IMG/VR virus record: IMGVR_UViG_3300024518_002607
Location: 1 to 24,501 of that record
Source of the DNA: a virus
Direction: 5' to 3' (one strand)
DNA: 24,501 nt
The notes under the pieces are model-generated. The model was not told the origin of the DNA. It was given only the letters and a program-made list of their open reading frames with translations, and ran no database searches. Of the stretch, positions 13,566 through 19,919 are shown one piece after another. How positions within the stretch are numbered: position 1 is the first letter of the stretch; each line of letters opens with the position of its first letter. The position numbers and the translations under genes were made by a program.

Positions 13566-15655
13566 TTCCCCCGTCGCCTCGTGAACGTGCGGCGGTTGCT
13601 CGCCCGCCTGGTGCGGCCCGCCTGGTCGGGCGGTCGCTTGAGTTCGGGCGGGTCGGCGGCCGGGCTCGCGAGCCAGTCGCCCTCGGCGATCATCTCAGCG
13701 CCCGCCCTCGCGTAAACTTCGCAGTCGAAATAATGGTTGCCGATCGACTCGTGAACGACTTTCCAGCGCCGCACGTGGTGCCCTCTATTGTTGACGATCG
13801 TCGTCGGCGCCTCGTTCACGACCTGGCGCAGGTAGTCGACGCCGGCCGCGTCGCCCTGCAGGTCGCGAGGTAGAAACCAGGCGCCCGGCGTCGTTGCCGA
13901 TACTTTCCACCGGCCATGTAGGTCATCCTTGAACGCGTCGACGTTGAGTTGCCATTGAACCAGGCCGCCGACGTAGGGCTTGCCCGTGCGGGCGTTGCGC
14001 TCGAGCGTGCTCGCGCGATAGTATCCCGACCGCACGTTCGCGTCGCCGGCGACCGCCCGCACCCGGCCGCCTGGTCGGGCACGCATAAACGTATGCACGT
14101 CGTGGATACGGTGCCCGGTATCGACGCACACGAGGGCGGCCCATAATTGCGAGTGCCCTTCAGTTGTCTTGCCGATCACCGGCCAGGCCCGGTCGATCAC
14201 GAGCGGATCGAGCTGCTCGAGGTCGCCGTTGACGGTCGCCCGGCCGGCGTCGTCGATCGGCTTGCGCACGCACCCGAAATCGACGAGCCACGACGTCGCC
14301 GCCTCGCCCCAGGCCCTCGCGACCCAGTAGGCCCGATCCTCTTGCACGTCGACGCCGACGGTGAGAAACCAGGCGGCCGCCGGAATCGTCGCTCGATCGT
14401 ATTCGCCCGCCTGGTTGAACGCGAGCTCGTGCCAGGCCTGCGCCGCGCCGACCTCTTGCCAAGTCTCGGCGAGCCATTCATTCTTGAACGACCGCAACTC
14501 GGCGGGCCGATCCTTGACCGTGACGAACGTCGCCGCCAGGTCGCCCCAGGTGATCGAGAGGTCGTAAAGCCGTGACAACTGGTAGCCCGCGTCGGGGCCG
14601 TCGCGGGCCGGCTTGCCGACGACCCACGGGCACGCCGACCAAGACGACCAGGCGGCCGGGATCTCGAGCCCGTCGCCCGTCTCGGCGCCCTCGAGCGCGG
14701 CCAGGTTGTCGAACCAGTGCGCCGCCGCCAGGCGGGCGGCCCGGTCGATCACGCCGCACCCCTCGGGCGCCCACACGCCGCCGCGCATCATCGCCCCGCG
14801 ATACTCGTCGCCTATCTTGCGTTTACAGTGCGCGCACACATAGCAAGCCGTGCGGCGGGCGAGCTCGGGGTCGTGCGTGCCGTCAGGCCGCCGGCGCCAT
14901 TGTATCCCGCCCGGTGCTTTGCCGTTGCCCAGTTCGAGCGTTTGAAACTTCCCGCACTTCTTATGGGGGCACGGAACATAGAATCGGCACGCGGTCGACC
15001 GGCCGAGGCCGCGCTCGATTCGCGACTTGCCCTTGATCGTCGGCGAGCCCTCGATCACGTATTTGCGCGCGGGGTGATTCGACGCGCGGTCGAGGAATCG
15101 CTGCAGGGGTTCGCCTTCCGTTGCCGCCCGCTCGTGTTGCCACTTGTCAACCTCGCCCGCCCAGCCAAACCACACGTCGCGATCGGCGAGCGTCGTCGCC
15201 GAGCCCGACCAGGCGGCGAAAATTGTCGAGGCGTCGAGCTTGATCGCCTCGTGTGACCGGCGGTATTCTGGCACGAGCTGGTCAGCGAGCGGGCGCCCGA
15301 TCGCCGAGGCGGTGCTCGTGATCTGCTCGGCCATCTTATACGTTCGGCCGACGAGTTGCCGCGCGAGCGTTTGGTTCGTGCTCGCGAGCAGTTGCGGGCG
15401 CGGGTTCGTATCGGCGAGCCAGAGCTGCGACGCGTGCCCGAACAGGCTCTTGCCCATGCGAATCCCGAATTGCAGCCACACATGCCGCACCTCGTCGTCG
15501 TCGAGCGCGTCGCACGGCCCGCCAGGTGCGCCGAAATACGGAAACGCGTCGTGATCATAGGCGCGGCCCTCGATGTTGCGCACGAACCGCACGAACCAGG
15601 CGAGCGAGCGCACGCGAGGGCGGGGCGTGAATTGTAGCAGGGCGGCCTCGAACAT
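13562..15655 (-). CDS. Terminase large subunit, GpA family
   Basis: This 697-residue protein starts at ATG 15655 (MFEAALLQFTPRPR), 16 bases after the small subunit stop. The frame is open 125 codons further upstream, but that part overlaps the small subunit gene and is Arg/Pro shadow sequence. The ATPase region shows a Walker A-like QFGIRMGKSLFGH and an acidic motif VWFGWAGEVDKW. Two CxxC-type zinc-ribbon clusters follow (CPHKKCGK, CYVCAHCKRK). The nuclease domain begins at FLTVGVDVQEDRAYW, the GpA signature, and later has WQLNVDAFKDDL. GpA-family enzymes cut concatemeric DNA and drive packaging through the portal. Confidence 0.92.
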   Translation of the reverse strand: MFEAALLQFTPRPRVRSLAWFVRFVRNIEGRAYDHDAFPYFGAPGGPCDALDDDEVRHVWLQFGIRMGKSLFGHASQLWLADTNPRPQLLASTNQTLARQLVGRTYKMAEQITSTASAIGRPLADQLVPEYRRSHEAIKLDASTIFAAWSGSATTLADRDVWFGWAGEVDKWQHERAATEGEPLQRFLDRASNHPARKYVIEGSPTIKGKSRIERGLGRSTACRFYVPCPHKKCGKFQTLELGNGKAPGGIQWRRRPDGTHDPELARRTACYVCAHCKRKIGDEYRGAMMRGGVWAPEGCGVIDRAARLAAAHWFDNLAALEGAETGDGLEIPAAWSSWSACPWVVGKPARDGPDAGYQLSRLYDLSITWGDLAATFVTVKDRPAELRSFKNEWLAETWQEVGAAQAWHELAFNQAGEYDRATIPAAAWFLTVGVDVQEDRAYWVARAWGEAATSWLVDFGCVRKPIDDAGRATVNGDLEQLDPLVIDRAWPVIGKTTEGHSQLWAALVCVDTGHRIHDVHTFMRARPGGRVRAVAGDANVRSGYYRASTLERNARTGKPYVGGLVQWQLNVDAFKDDLHGRWKVSATTPGAWFLPRDLQGDAAGVDYLRQVVNEAPTTIVNNRGHHVRRWKVVHESIGNHYFDCEVYARAGAEMIAEGDWLASPAADPPELKRPPDQAGRTRRASNRRTFTRRRGK

Positions 15656-15671
15656 ATTACAACGGCTCGCG

Positions 15672-16361
15672 TCAGGTGGGGGGCGGTTCGTGATCGGCGC
15701 GACGGTTCGGCAGGGGTCGCCAGGCGGCGAACTCGAGCAGGATCGCCCGCACGCGTTCGGCCAGGCGTCGCTTGAGTCGCGGTCGATCTTTTGCGGGCAG
15801 TTCGGCGGCGAGCTCGGTCGGCAACTCCTCGAGGCGGCCGGCGATCCGCGTCGTGAGTTCGGCGGCGTTGCGTTCGACGTCTTCGCGATAGTATAGGCGG
15901 CCCTCGAGCAGGTCGTTCTTGAGTCTTTTTGACCTGGCGCCCTCGCGGCGATCGGTGAGGCGGGCGGCCGCGAACTCGCCGCCCTCGCCCGTGCCGAAGT
16001 AGGCGGCCCGCCAGGTGCGGATTGTGTCAATCGGGAATCGGCCGGCCTGGTGCCGACCCTGCTCGCCCGGCCGACCGGGGAAGCCAGGCAGCTTGAGCCA
16101 CGACTTGAGGGTGCGCTCGTTGACGGCGAGCTCGACGGCCGCGTCGGCGATCGTGGCGACGACCTTGCCCGTCGCGTGCCCGTTGAGCTGCGCGGCGTCG
16201 CTTGCGAACTCGCCCTCGTTCACGAGCCAGAGGGCGACCTCGTGCTCGTCGAACTTGCGGCGCCGGGCGGTGCCGTGCCAGGGCAGGCCGCGCGCTACCC
16301 AGGCCTTGACCTCGGGGGGCTTGACGGTGAGGGCTTGCGCGAGGGTCGTCGCGGTCATCAT
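15672..16361 (-). CDS. Terminase small subunit (Nu1-like)
   Basis: This 229-residue protein starts at ATG 16361 (a second ATG follows at once) and sits directly before the large subunit. The N-terminus is a MerR/excisionase-like winged helix (TLAQALTVKPPEVKAWVARG then FDEHEVALWLV). A second helix-turn-helix follows at about 68-115 (AAVELAVNERTLKSWLKLPG). The C-terminal helical region contains KRLKNDLLEGRLYYREDVER, the pattern seen in Nu1-like small terminase subunits. Two tandem DNA-binding units would let it recognise the packaging start site. No cos-like site could be identified by eye. Confidence 0.8.
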   Translation of the reverse strand: MMTATTLAQALTVKPPEVKAWVARGLPWHGTARRRKFDEHEVALWLVNEGEFASDAAQLNGHATGKVVATIADAAVELAVNERTLKSWLKLPGFPGRPGEQGRHQAGRFPIDTIRTWRAAYFGTGEGGEFAAARLTDRREGARSKRLKNDLLEGRLYYREDVERNAAELTTRIAGRLEELPTELAAELPAKDRPRLKRRLAERVRAILLEFAAWRPLPNRRADHEPPPT

Positions 16362-16368
16362 AAAACGC

Positions 16369-16671
16369 TCAGGCCGAGCGCGTCAAAAGCGAGAGCGGAC
16401 TCGCGATCTCGGCCTCGGGGGGGGCCGCCTGGTCGTCGGCGAGGTCGCCCGCGTCGTCGACGCGCGAGATCACCTTGCAATCGACACGTAGGTCGGCGTT
16501 GACACGTCGCAGGTTCAAGACAAGGCCCTCGGGCACCTCGGCCGGGCGGTCGTGATCGCTCGAGCCCTCATTGAGCTGCTCGAGGTGCCCGACCTCGAGT
16601 TCGAGCAGGGCGAGCACGCGGCGAGCCAGGTCGACCCGCTCGTCGCGCAGTTGTTCGGCGGGTTGCGTCAC
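16369..16671 (-). CDS. Hypothetical protein upstream of terminase
   Basis: This 100-residue protein starts at GTG 16671, which overlaps the beta-helix gene stop as GTGA. It also has CGAAAGG nine bases upstream (16681-16687). The frame is open further upstream, but that part overlaps the beta-helix gene and is Arg/Pro shadow. The text is helical and acidic: QLRDERVDLARRVLALLELE, EVGHLEQLNEGSSD, then strand-like VLNLRRVNADLRVDCKV and a Pro/Ala-rich tail. I recognise no family. Its stop is seven bases from the terminase small subunit start, so a packaging accessory is conceivable. Confidence 0.65.
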   Translation of the reverse strand: MTQPAEQLRDERVDLARRVLALLELEVGHLEQLNEGSSDHDRPAEVPEGLVLNLRRVNADLRVDCKVISRVDDAGDLADDQAAPPEAEIASPLSLLTRSA

Positions 16672-17705
16672 GCGGTCGGGCCTTTCGCGTAGTGTTGCGC
16701 AGGCCGTCGCGTGCGCCCCTGGCGGCCGGCAGAATTCGCCAGGTGACGCGGGAACGCGTAGGCGCCCACGTCGTACGGCCGGCCGAGTCTCGGGCGGCCG
16801 AGGATGTCGTGCGTGAGGCCGGCGATCGAGACGCCGGCGCCGACGGCGTTGCTCGTGACGGGTAGCGTGAAGTCGCCGTTTGCCGGGTCGAGCCAAATGT
16901 CGTCCTCATCGACATCGACCTGGTGACCTGCGCCGCCATCATCATCAGCCGTCGAGTCTGTTGATATGTTGTTTTGGATTACTAGCGTATCAACAGCGGA
17001 AACGAGAAAATCACCTCCAGCATTTTCACCGCAGATCGTGTTTTCCAGCGTGAGGGTGTTGTTGACGGAAGACGTGAATCCGGTTTGGATTCCTCTGTCG
17101 GAACAACCATAAAATGTGCAGTTACGGACAGTGCCAACAAATGCGGGCGAACTGGTAAGGGTAGATATATAAAGCCCGTCCGTGCCTCGCCGAATTACGC
17201 AGTTTTCTATCAGGACATCCGATGCGTCCGACGACGAATTGGTCTGGATGTACATGTTAGAGCTGGTCGGAGTTACGTGTGACTTATGAAACCAACATTG
17301 CTTGAATTCCAGTTTCATTCCGCCGCCGCCGCCCGAAACTAACACACAACCTTCGTTGTTTTTGCTGTTTATAAATAGCAGTCCTTCAAACGTAAAATAA
17401 TCAAGTTGCTGACCGTACGACGTGACGTTCCAACCGCCGGTCAGTGAACTGTAAGCACCAACACCCGTTGACCACGATCCGTCGTGCTCGTGTCCTGGCG
17501 CGGCGTAGATTTTTATCCGCCCCCCTTCGGATGACGGCTCCTCGGACCAAGCGCCCTTGGCGAACCTCGCCATGTTCACCCCGCTGTAACACTCCGCGTG
17601 CCACGGGTCGGCATTAGTCGATGAGATTGCCGCCGCGTTTTCAAACTCCTGCAACGTCGTGTAGGTGCCACCGGACGCTTTAATCGTTTTAACCTGAATA
17701 GTCAT
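16668..17705 (-). CDS. Right-handed parallel beta-helix protein (tailspike/fibre-like)
   Basis: This 345-residue protein has ATG 17705 overlapping the upstream stop as ATGA. The body shows beta-helix texture: repeated Asn-rich short strands such as DVLIENCVIRRGTDGLYIST, FVGTVRNCTFYGCSDRGIQT and TLTLENTICGENAGGD. The C-terminal end ILGRPRLGRPYDVGAYAF matches the closing motif of many planctomycete beta-helix proteins. There is no signal peptide. Phage relatives are often receptor-binding or polysaccharide-degrading. The gene has much lower GC than its surroundings from about 16925 onward to its start, while its last 80 or so codons are GC-rich again, suggesting a recombination junction inside the gene. 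Confidence 0.75.
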   Translation of the reverse strand: MTIQVKTIKASGGTYTTLQEFENAAAISSTNADPWHAECYSGVNMARFAKGAWSEEPSSEGGRIKIYAAPGHEHDGSWSTGVGAYSSLTGGWNVTSYGQQLDYFTFEGLLFINSKNNEGCVLVSGGGGGMKLEFKQCWFHKSHVTPTSSNMYIQTNSSSDASDVLIENCVIRRGTDGLYISTLTSSPAFVGTVRNCTFYGCSDRGIQTGFTSSVNNTLTLENTICGENAGGDFLVSAVDTLVIQNNISTDSTADDDGGAGHQVDVDEDDIWLDPANGDFTLPVTSNAVGAGVSIAGLTHDILGRPRLGRPYDVGAYAFPRHLANSAGRQGRTRRPAQHYAKGPTA

Positions 17706-18142
17706 CGGGGTGTTTCCCGTAATTCGCTTTTCAGTTTTACGATACCGCCCGCCCTTAAGATGTCGGTTTGTTTTTCGCGGGCCAACGTGTCGGCGCGTTC
17801 GGCGGGGTCCATATCGTTGATGTCTAGCTGCATTGTTGACCGTTCCACCATTGCCGAATGACCGTTATCGTCCGGTGGTCCCATTACAGCAAACGGATGT
17901 GATCTCACCGGGAACGGCTCACCAGCATTACGTTCGGACATCATATCGTCGTGTAGCGATATGATTATTGTTGAAACTGGTGGGGAGTAATCGTCCGAAT
18001 CCATTTCGACGATCCGGTCTTCGGTCATAGTGGTGTCAGACCAGGGACCACCGGGGAGCTTGACGTTCAGGACATCGTTTGCCTTGCGCAGGCCAAGTTC
18101 GCCCCGTAATTGTAGCGCGATGAGTGCTTCGATTTTCGCCAC
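17702..18142 (-). CDS. Hypothetical protein in low-GC insert
   Basis: This 146-residue protein starts at GTG 18142 with AAGGGG six bases upstream. It has a helical N-terminus (KIEALIALQLRGELGLRKAN), a central segment with STIIISLHDDMMSERNAGEP, and a charged helical C-terminus (DPAERADTLAREKQTDILRA). There is no membrane segment or enzyme motif. Its base composition is near 50% GC, like the following beta-helix gene and unlike the rest, so the two probably arrived together. The ATGA overlap suggests co-function, perhaps as a fibre partner or chaperone. That is speculation. Confidence 0.65.
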   Translation of the reverse strand: MAKIEALIALQLRGELGLRKANDVLNVKLPGGPWSDTTMTEDRIVEMDSDDYSPPVSTIIISLHDDMMSERNAGEPFPVRSHPFAVMGPPDDNGHSAMVERSTMQLDINDMDPAERADTLAREKQTDILRAGGIVKLKSELRETPR

Positions 18143-18152
18143 TTTATTCCCC

Positions 18153-18461
18153 TTATTGCACCAGATACCAGGCCTTGGAGCTCGTGCCGCCAGTGACCGC
18201 GTATATTTTGTTCAGGTTGTCGATCGGGATCAGAACGGCCTCGCCCGGCGCGAGCGGCCAGCCGTCCGTTGCGTCGGCCGCGTCGGCCGTGATCGTGGCG
18301 GCGTCGCCGACATACAGGTCGACGGTGTTCGCCGAGTCGGCCTTGACTAAAACCCCGCGCTGCGCGGGCGTGTCGGTCGTGTTGAGCTGTAGGGCGGTGC
18401 CGGCGATCGAACTTTTGCGGCCGGTGACGGCCTCGGTGCCGACGTCTTTGTCGATATTCAT
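18153..18461 (-). CDS. Small beta-rich virion surface protein
   Basis: This 102-residue protein has ATG 18461 overlapping the nuclease stop as ATGA, with CGAAAGG five bases upstream (18467-18473). The pattern QRGVLVKADSANTVDLYVGD, then PLAPGEAVLIPIDNLNKIYA and the end SKAWYLVQ matches a widespread small phage structural family with the layout 'v.vkA...Nt..vyVG......g..L.pGes..l.v.nl..iy'. These are beta-sandwich proteins of decoration or fibre type. No enzyme motif is present. It is placed at the border of the lysis/accessory block and the fibre genes. Confidence 0.7.
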   Translation of the reverse strand: MNIDKDVGTEAVTGRKSSIAGTALQLNTTDTPAQRGVLVKADSANTVDLYVGDAATITADAADATDGWPLAPGEAVLIPIDNLNKIYAVTGGTSSKAWYLVQ

Positions 18462-18826
18462 CTTGTCCTTTCGTAGGGCACGGCGTGCCCGGTTGTGAGT
18501 AGTCGCTCGGTCAGGTTGACCGGGTCGCCGGCCGGGTCGAACCCGACGACCTCGGCGAGCCAGCGCCCGAACCCGTCGGCCTTGCGGGTCTTGACAACGA
18601 AGTCGGGGCCGAACTCGAGCACGAACTGCTCGACGAACGCGGTCGCCTGGCGGCCTCGCTCGCGTTCGGCCGGGTCGCCTCGTCGCGTCTCGGGCGCGTC
18701 GACGCCGACGACCCGCGTGCGGATTCGGGCGCCAACGCCGAACCCGAGGTCGACGTCGAAATCGATCGTGTCGCCGTCAACGACGCGGCGAACCGTCGCG
18801 CGGTATGTGAAGTCGGGTCGAGCCAC
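18458..18826 (-). CDS. Staphylococcal-nuclease-like (SNase) protein
   Basis: This 122-residue protein starts at GTG 18826, supported by GAGGTG upstream. The SNase signature is complete: VVDGDTID (Asp17, Asp19), RTRVVGVDAPETR (Arg38, Asp43, Glu46) and DGFGRWLAEVVG (Arg88), corresponding to Asp21, Arg35, Asp40, Glu43 and Arg87 of the staphylococcal enzyme. The predicted activity is Ca2+-dependent hydrolysis of DNA or RNA. No signal peptide is visible, so it would act in the cytoplasm or after lysis. The neighbours upstream encode exported proteins. It may degrade host nucleic acid, but this is inferred. Confidence 0.88.
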   Translation of the reverse strand: MARPDFTYRATVRRVVDGDTIDFDVDLGFGVGARIRTRVVGVDAPETRRGDPAERERGRQATAFVEQFVLEFGPDFVVKTRKADGFGRWLAEVVGFDPAGDPVNLTERLLTTGHAVPYERTR

Positions 18827-18843
18827 ACGCGCCGCACCTCGTG

Positions 18844-19089
18844 TCAGTTCAAACGGAAACAGCCGAAACGGTCGCAGACAATACGCGAGCGGCGAAAGTC
18901 GAGCCGATCGCCGCGAAAGTCGAACCGATCGCGGCGACCGCGAAAGTCAGAACGCCCGCGAAAGTCAGAACGGCCGCGAAAGTCGCGGCGGCCTCGGAAG
19001 TCAGAACGGCCGCCGCACCCGGCGTCGACCGTGTCGACCACGACGAACGACGTCGCTACGGCGAGCAGAATAATAGATAGCATTTTCAT
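18844..19089 (-). CDS. Exported cationic DFRGR-repeat protein
   Basis: This 81-residue protein has ATG 19089 with GAGGTGATCCT directly upstream, one of the best ribosome binding sites in the window. Residues 1-23 (MKMLSIILLAVATSFVVVDT then VDA) are a signal peptide. The mature part has four near-perfect hexamers DFRGR[R/S] (residues 30-53), then degenerate copies (DFRGDRL, DFRRSR), and ends IVCDRFGCFRLN. I count 19 Arg and 9 Asp after the signal, net about +10, with three cysteines. Nothing is recognised. A small cationic exported protein beside a holin and a protease could act on the outer envelope during lysis, as disruptins do. That is speculation. Confidence 0.65.
   Translation of the reverse strand: MKMLSIILLAVATSFVVVDTVDAGCGGRSDFRGRRDFRGRSDFRGRSDFRGRRDRFDFRGDRLDFRRSRIVCDRFGCFRLN
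18931..19002 (-). repeat. Four tandem 18-bp repeats encoding DFRGR[R/S]
   Basis: Four 18-base units, differing by a few bases (core GACTTTCGCGG on the minus strand), encode the hexapeptide. Degenerate copies continue to about 18883. The DNA-level similarity suggests recent expansion by slippage. Confidence 0.8.
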
Positions 19090-19093
19090 AGGA

Positions 19094-19915
19094 TCACCTC
19101 ATTCTCAGGGTGTTGAGCTGGCGATAAAACGGCGCCCGCTCGTTGATCGACAGCGGTTCGCCTGGCCCGCCGTCAGGTGCTTGTGGCATTTGCTTGGCCG
19201 GGTCGGTGTGCACGATCCGCGCGAGCAGGCGTTCGACCTGGTCGGGGCCGATCGTGCGCGGGTCGGTCAGGTCGAGGCCGCCGGCCGGCTCGGCCGGGTC
19301 GCGGCCGCCGTGACACGCGGCGCAACGCGACGAGAGCACGGCGGCGAACGTGTCGGCGGTCGGCTCGTCATTTCCGGGGAAATAGTCGCGGCGCCCGAGG
19401 GCCGCGAGCTCGTCGTCGGTGAGGCGACGCGGGTCGCCGTCGGGCGTCACGATCACGCCCCAGGCGTTCGGCGTTTGCGGTCGCAGGGCGTCGACGACGG
19501 GCGCGAGAATACGCTCGGCCGCCTCGCCTTGCGCGAGAATCCGCGCGACGTCGGCCTGATTGCTGCCCTGCACGGCGAGCAGGCCGGCCGTCGAGAGCAC
19601 GAGCTCGCGAAAACCGCGTTGATCGCCTTCAACGATCGCCAGCAGGCGCCCGAGGTGCCCGTCAAGATCGACCGCGTAGTCGGCACGCACGTCGTCGAAC
19701 GTGTAGGCGGTCGCGCCCTGCGCGGCGATCGGCGAGGTCGTCACGTTGTTGAACACGAACACGTCGCGGTCACGGTCGACGATCCGCTCGACGTGCGAAC
19801 AGTCGTTGATAGAGCACCCGCAACGACGGCCGGCGGCCGCCGTTGGCGGGTGTAGCACACACGCGAGCAGCACAATCGCGACGGTCGAGCAGGTTCGCGG
19901 CGAGGGGCGGGGCAT
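19094..19915 (-). CDS. Exported mono-heme c-type cytochrome-like protein
   Basis: This 273-residue protein starts at ATG 19915 (MPRPSPRTCSTVAIVLLACV), four bases after the upstream stop. The frame is open further to 19960, but that extension overlaps the previous gene. Residues about 8-28 are a signal peptide. Near the mature N-terminus is a cysteine cluster (RRCGCSINDCSH). The heme c motif is CAACH (Cys198, Cys201, His202), and KQMPQAP (Met243) fits the distal ligand of a class I fold. The segment between residues 60 and 190 is helical and unrecognised. The protein likely acts in the periplasm. It is co-transcribed with a second CxxCH protein. Confidence 0.75.
   Translation of the reverse strand: MPRPSPRTCSTVAIVLLACVLHPPTAAAGRRCGCSINDCSHVERIVDRDRDVFVFNNVTTSPIAAQGATAYTFDDVRADYAVDLDGHLGRLLAIVEGDQRGFRELVLSTAGLLAVQGSNQADVARILAQGEAAERILAPVVDALRPQTPNAWGVIVTPDGDPRRLTDDELAALGRRDYFPGNDEPTADTFAAVLSSRCAACHGGRDPAEPAGGLDLTDPRTIGPDQVERLLARIVHTDPAKQMPQAPDGGPGEPLSINERAPFYRQLNTLRMR
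19370..19383. repeat. Palindrome ATTTCC-GG-GGAAAT, copy 2
   Basis: Identical to the copy at 9506-9519, but here it lies inside the cytochrome-like gene, where it encodes part of DYFPGND. Placement inside codons weakens an operator interpretation. Confidence 0.3.
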
Positions 19916-19919
19916 AACG

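Noticed and set aside
15656-16030. 125-residue N-terminal extension of the terminase large subunit
   Set aside because: It overlaps the terminase small subunit gene and has shadow composition; MFEAALLQFTPRP at 15655 fits the family start.
18476-18490. GGGCAC-GGC-GTGCCC hairpin at the end of the SNase gene
   Set aside because: It lies in codons, has no U tract and a tight loop; probably chance in GC-rich coding sequence.
18883-19002. Short repeats considered as a CRISPR array
   Set aside because: Units are contiguous without spacers, in frame, and encode a repeated hexapeptide.
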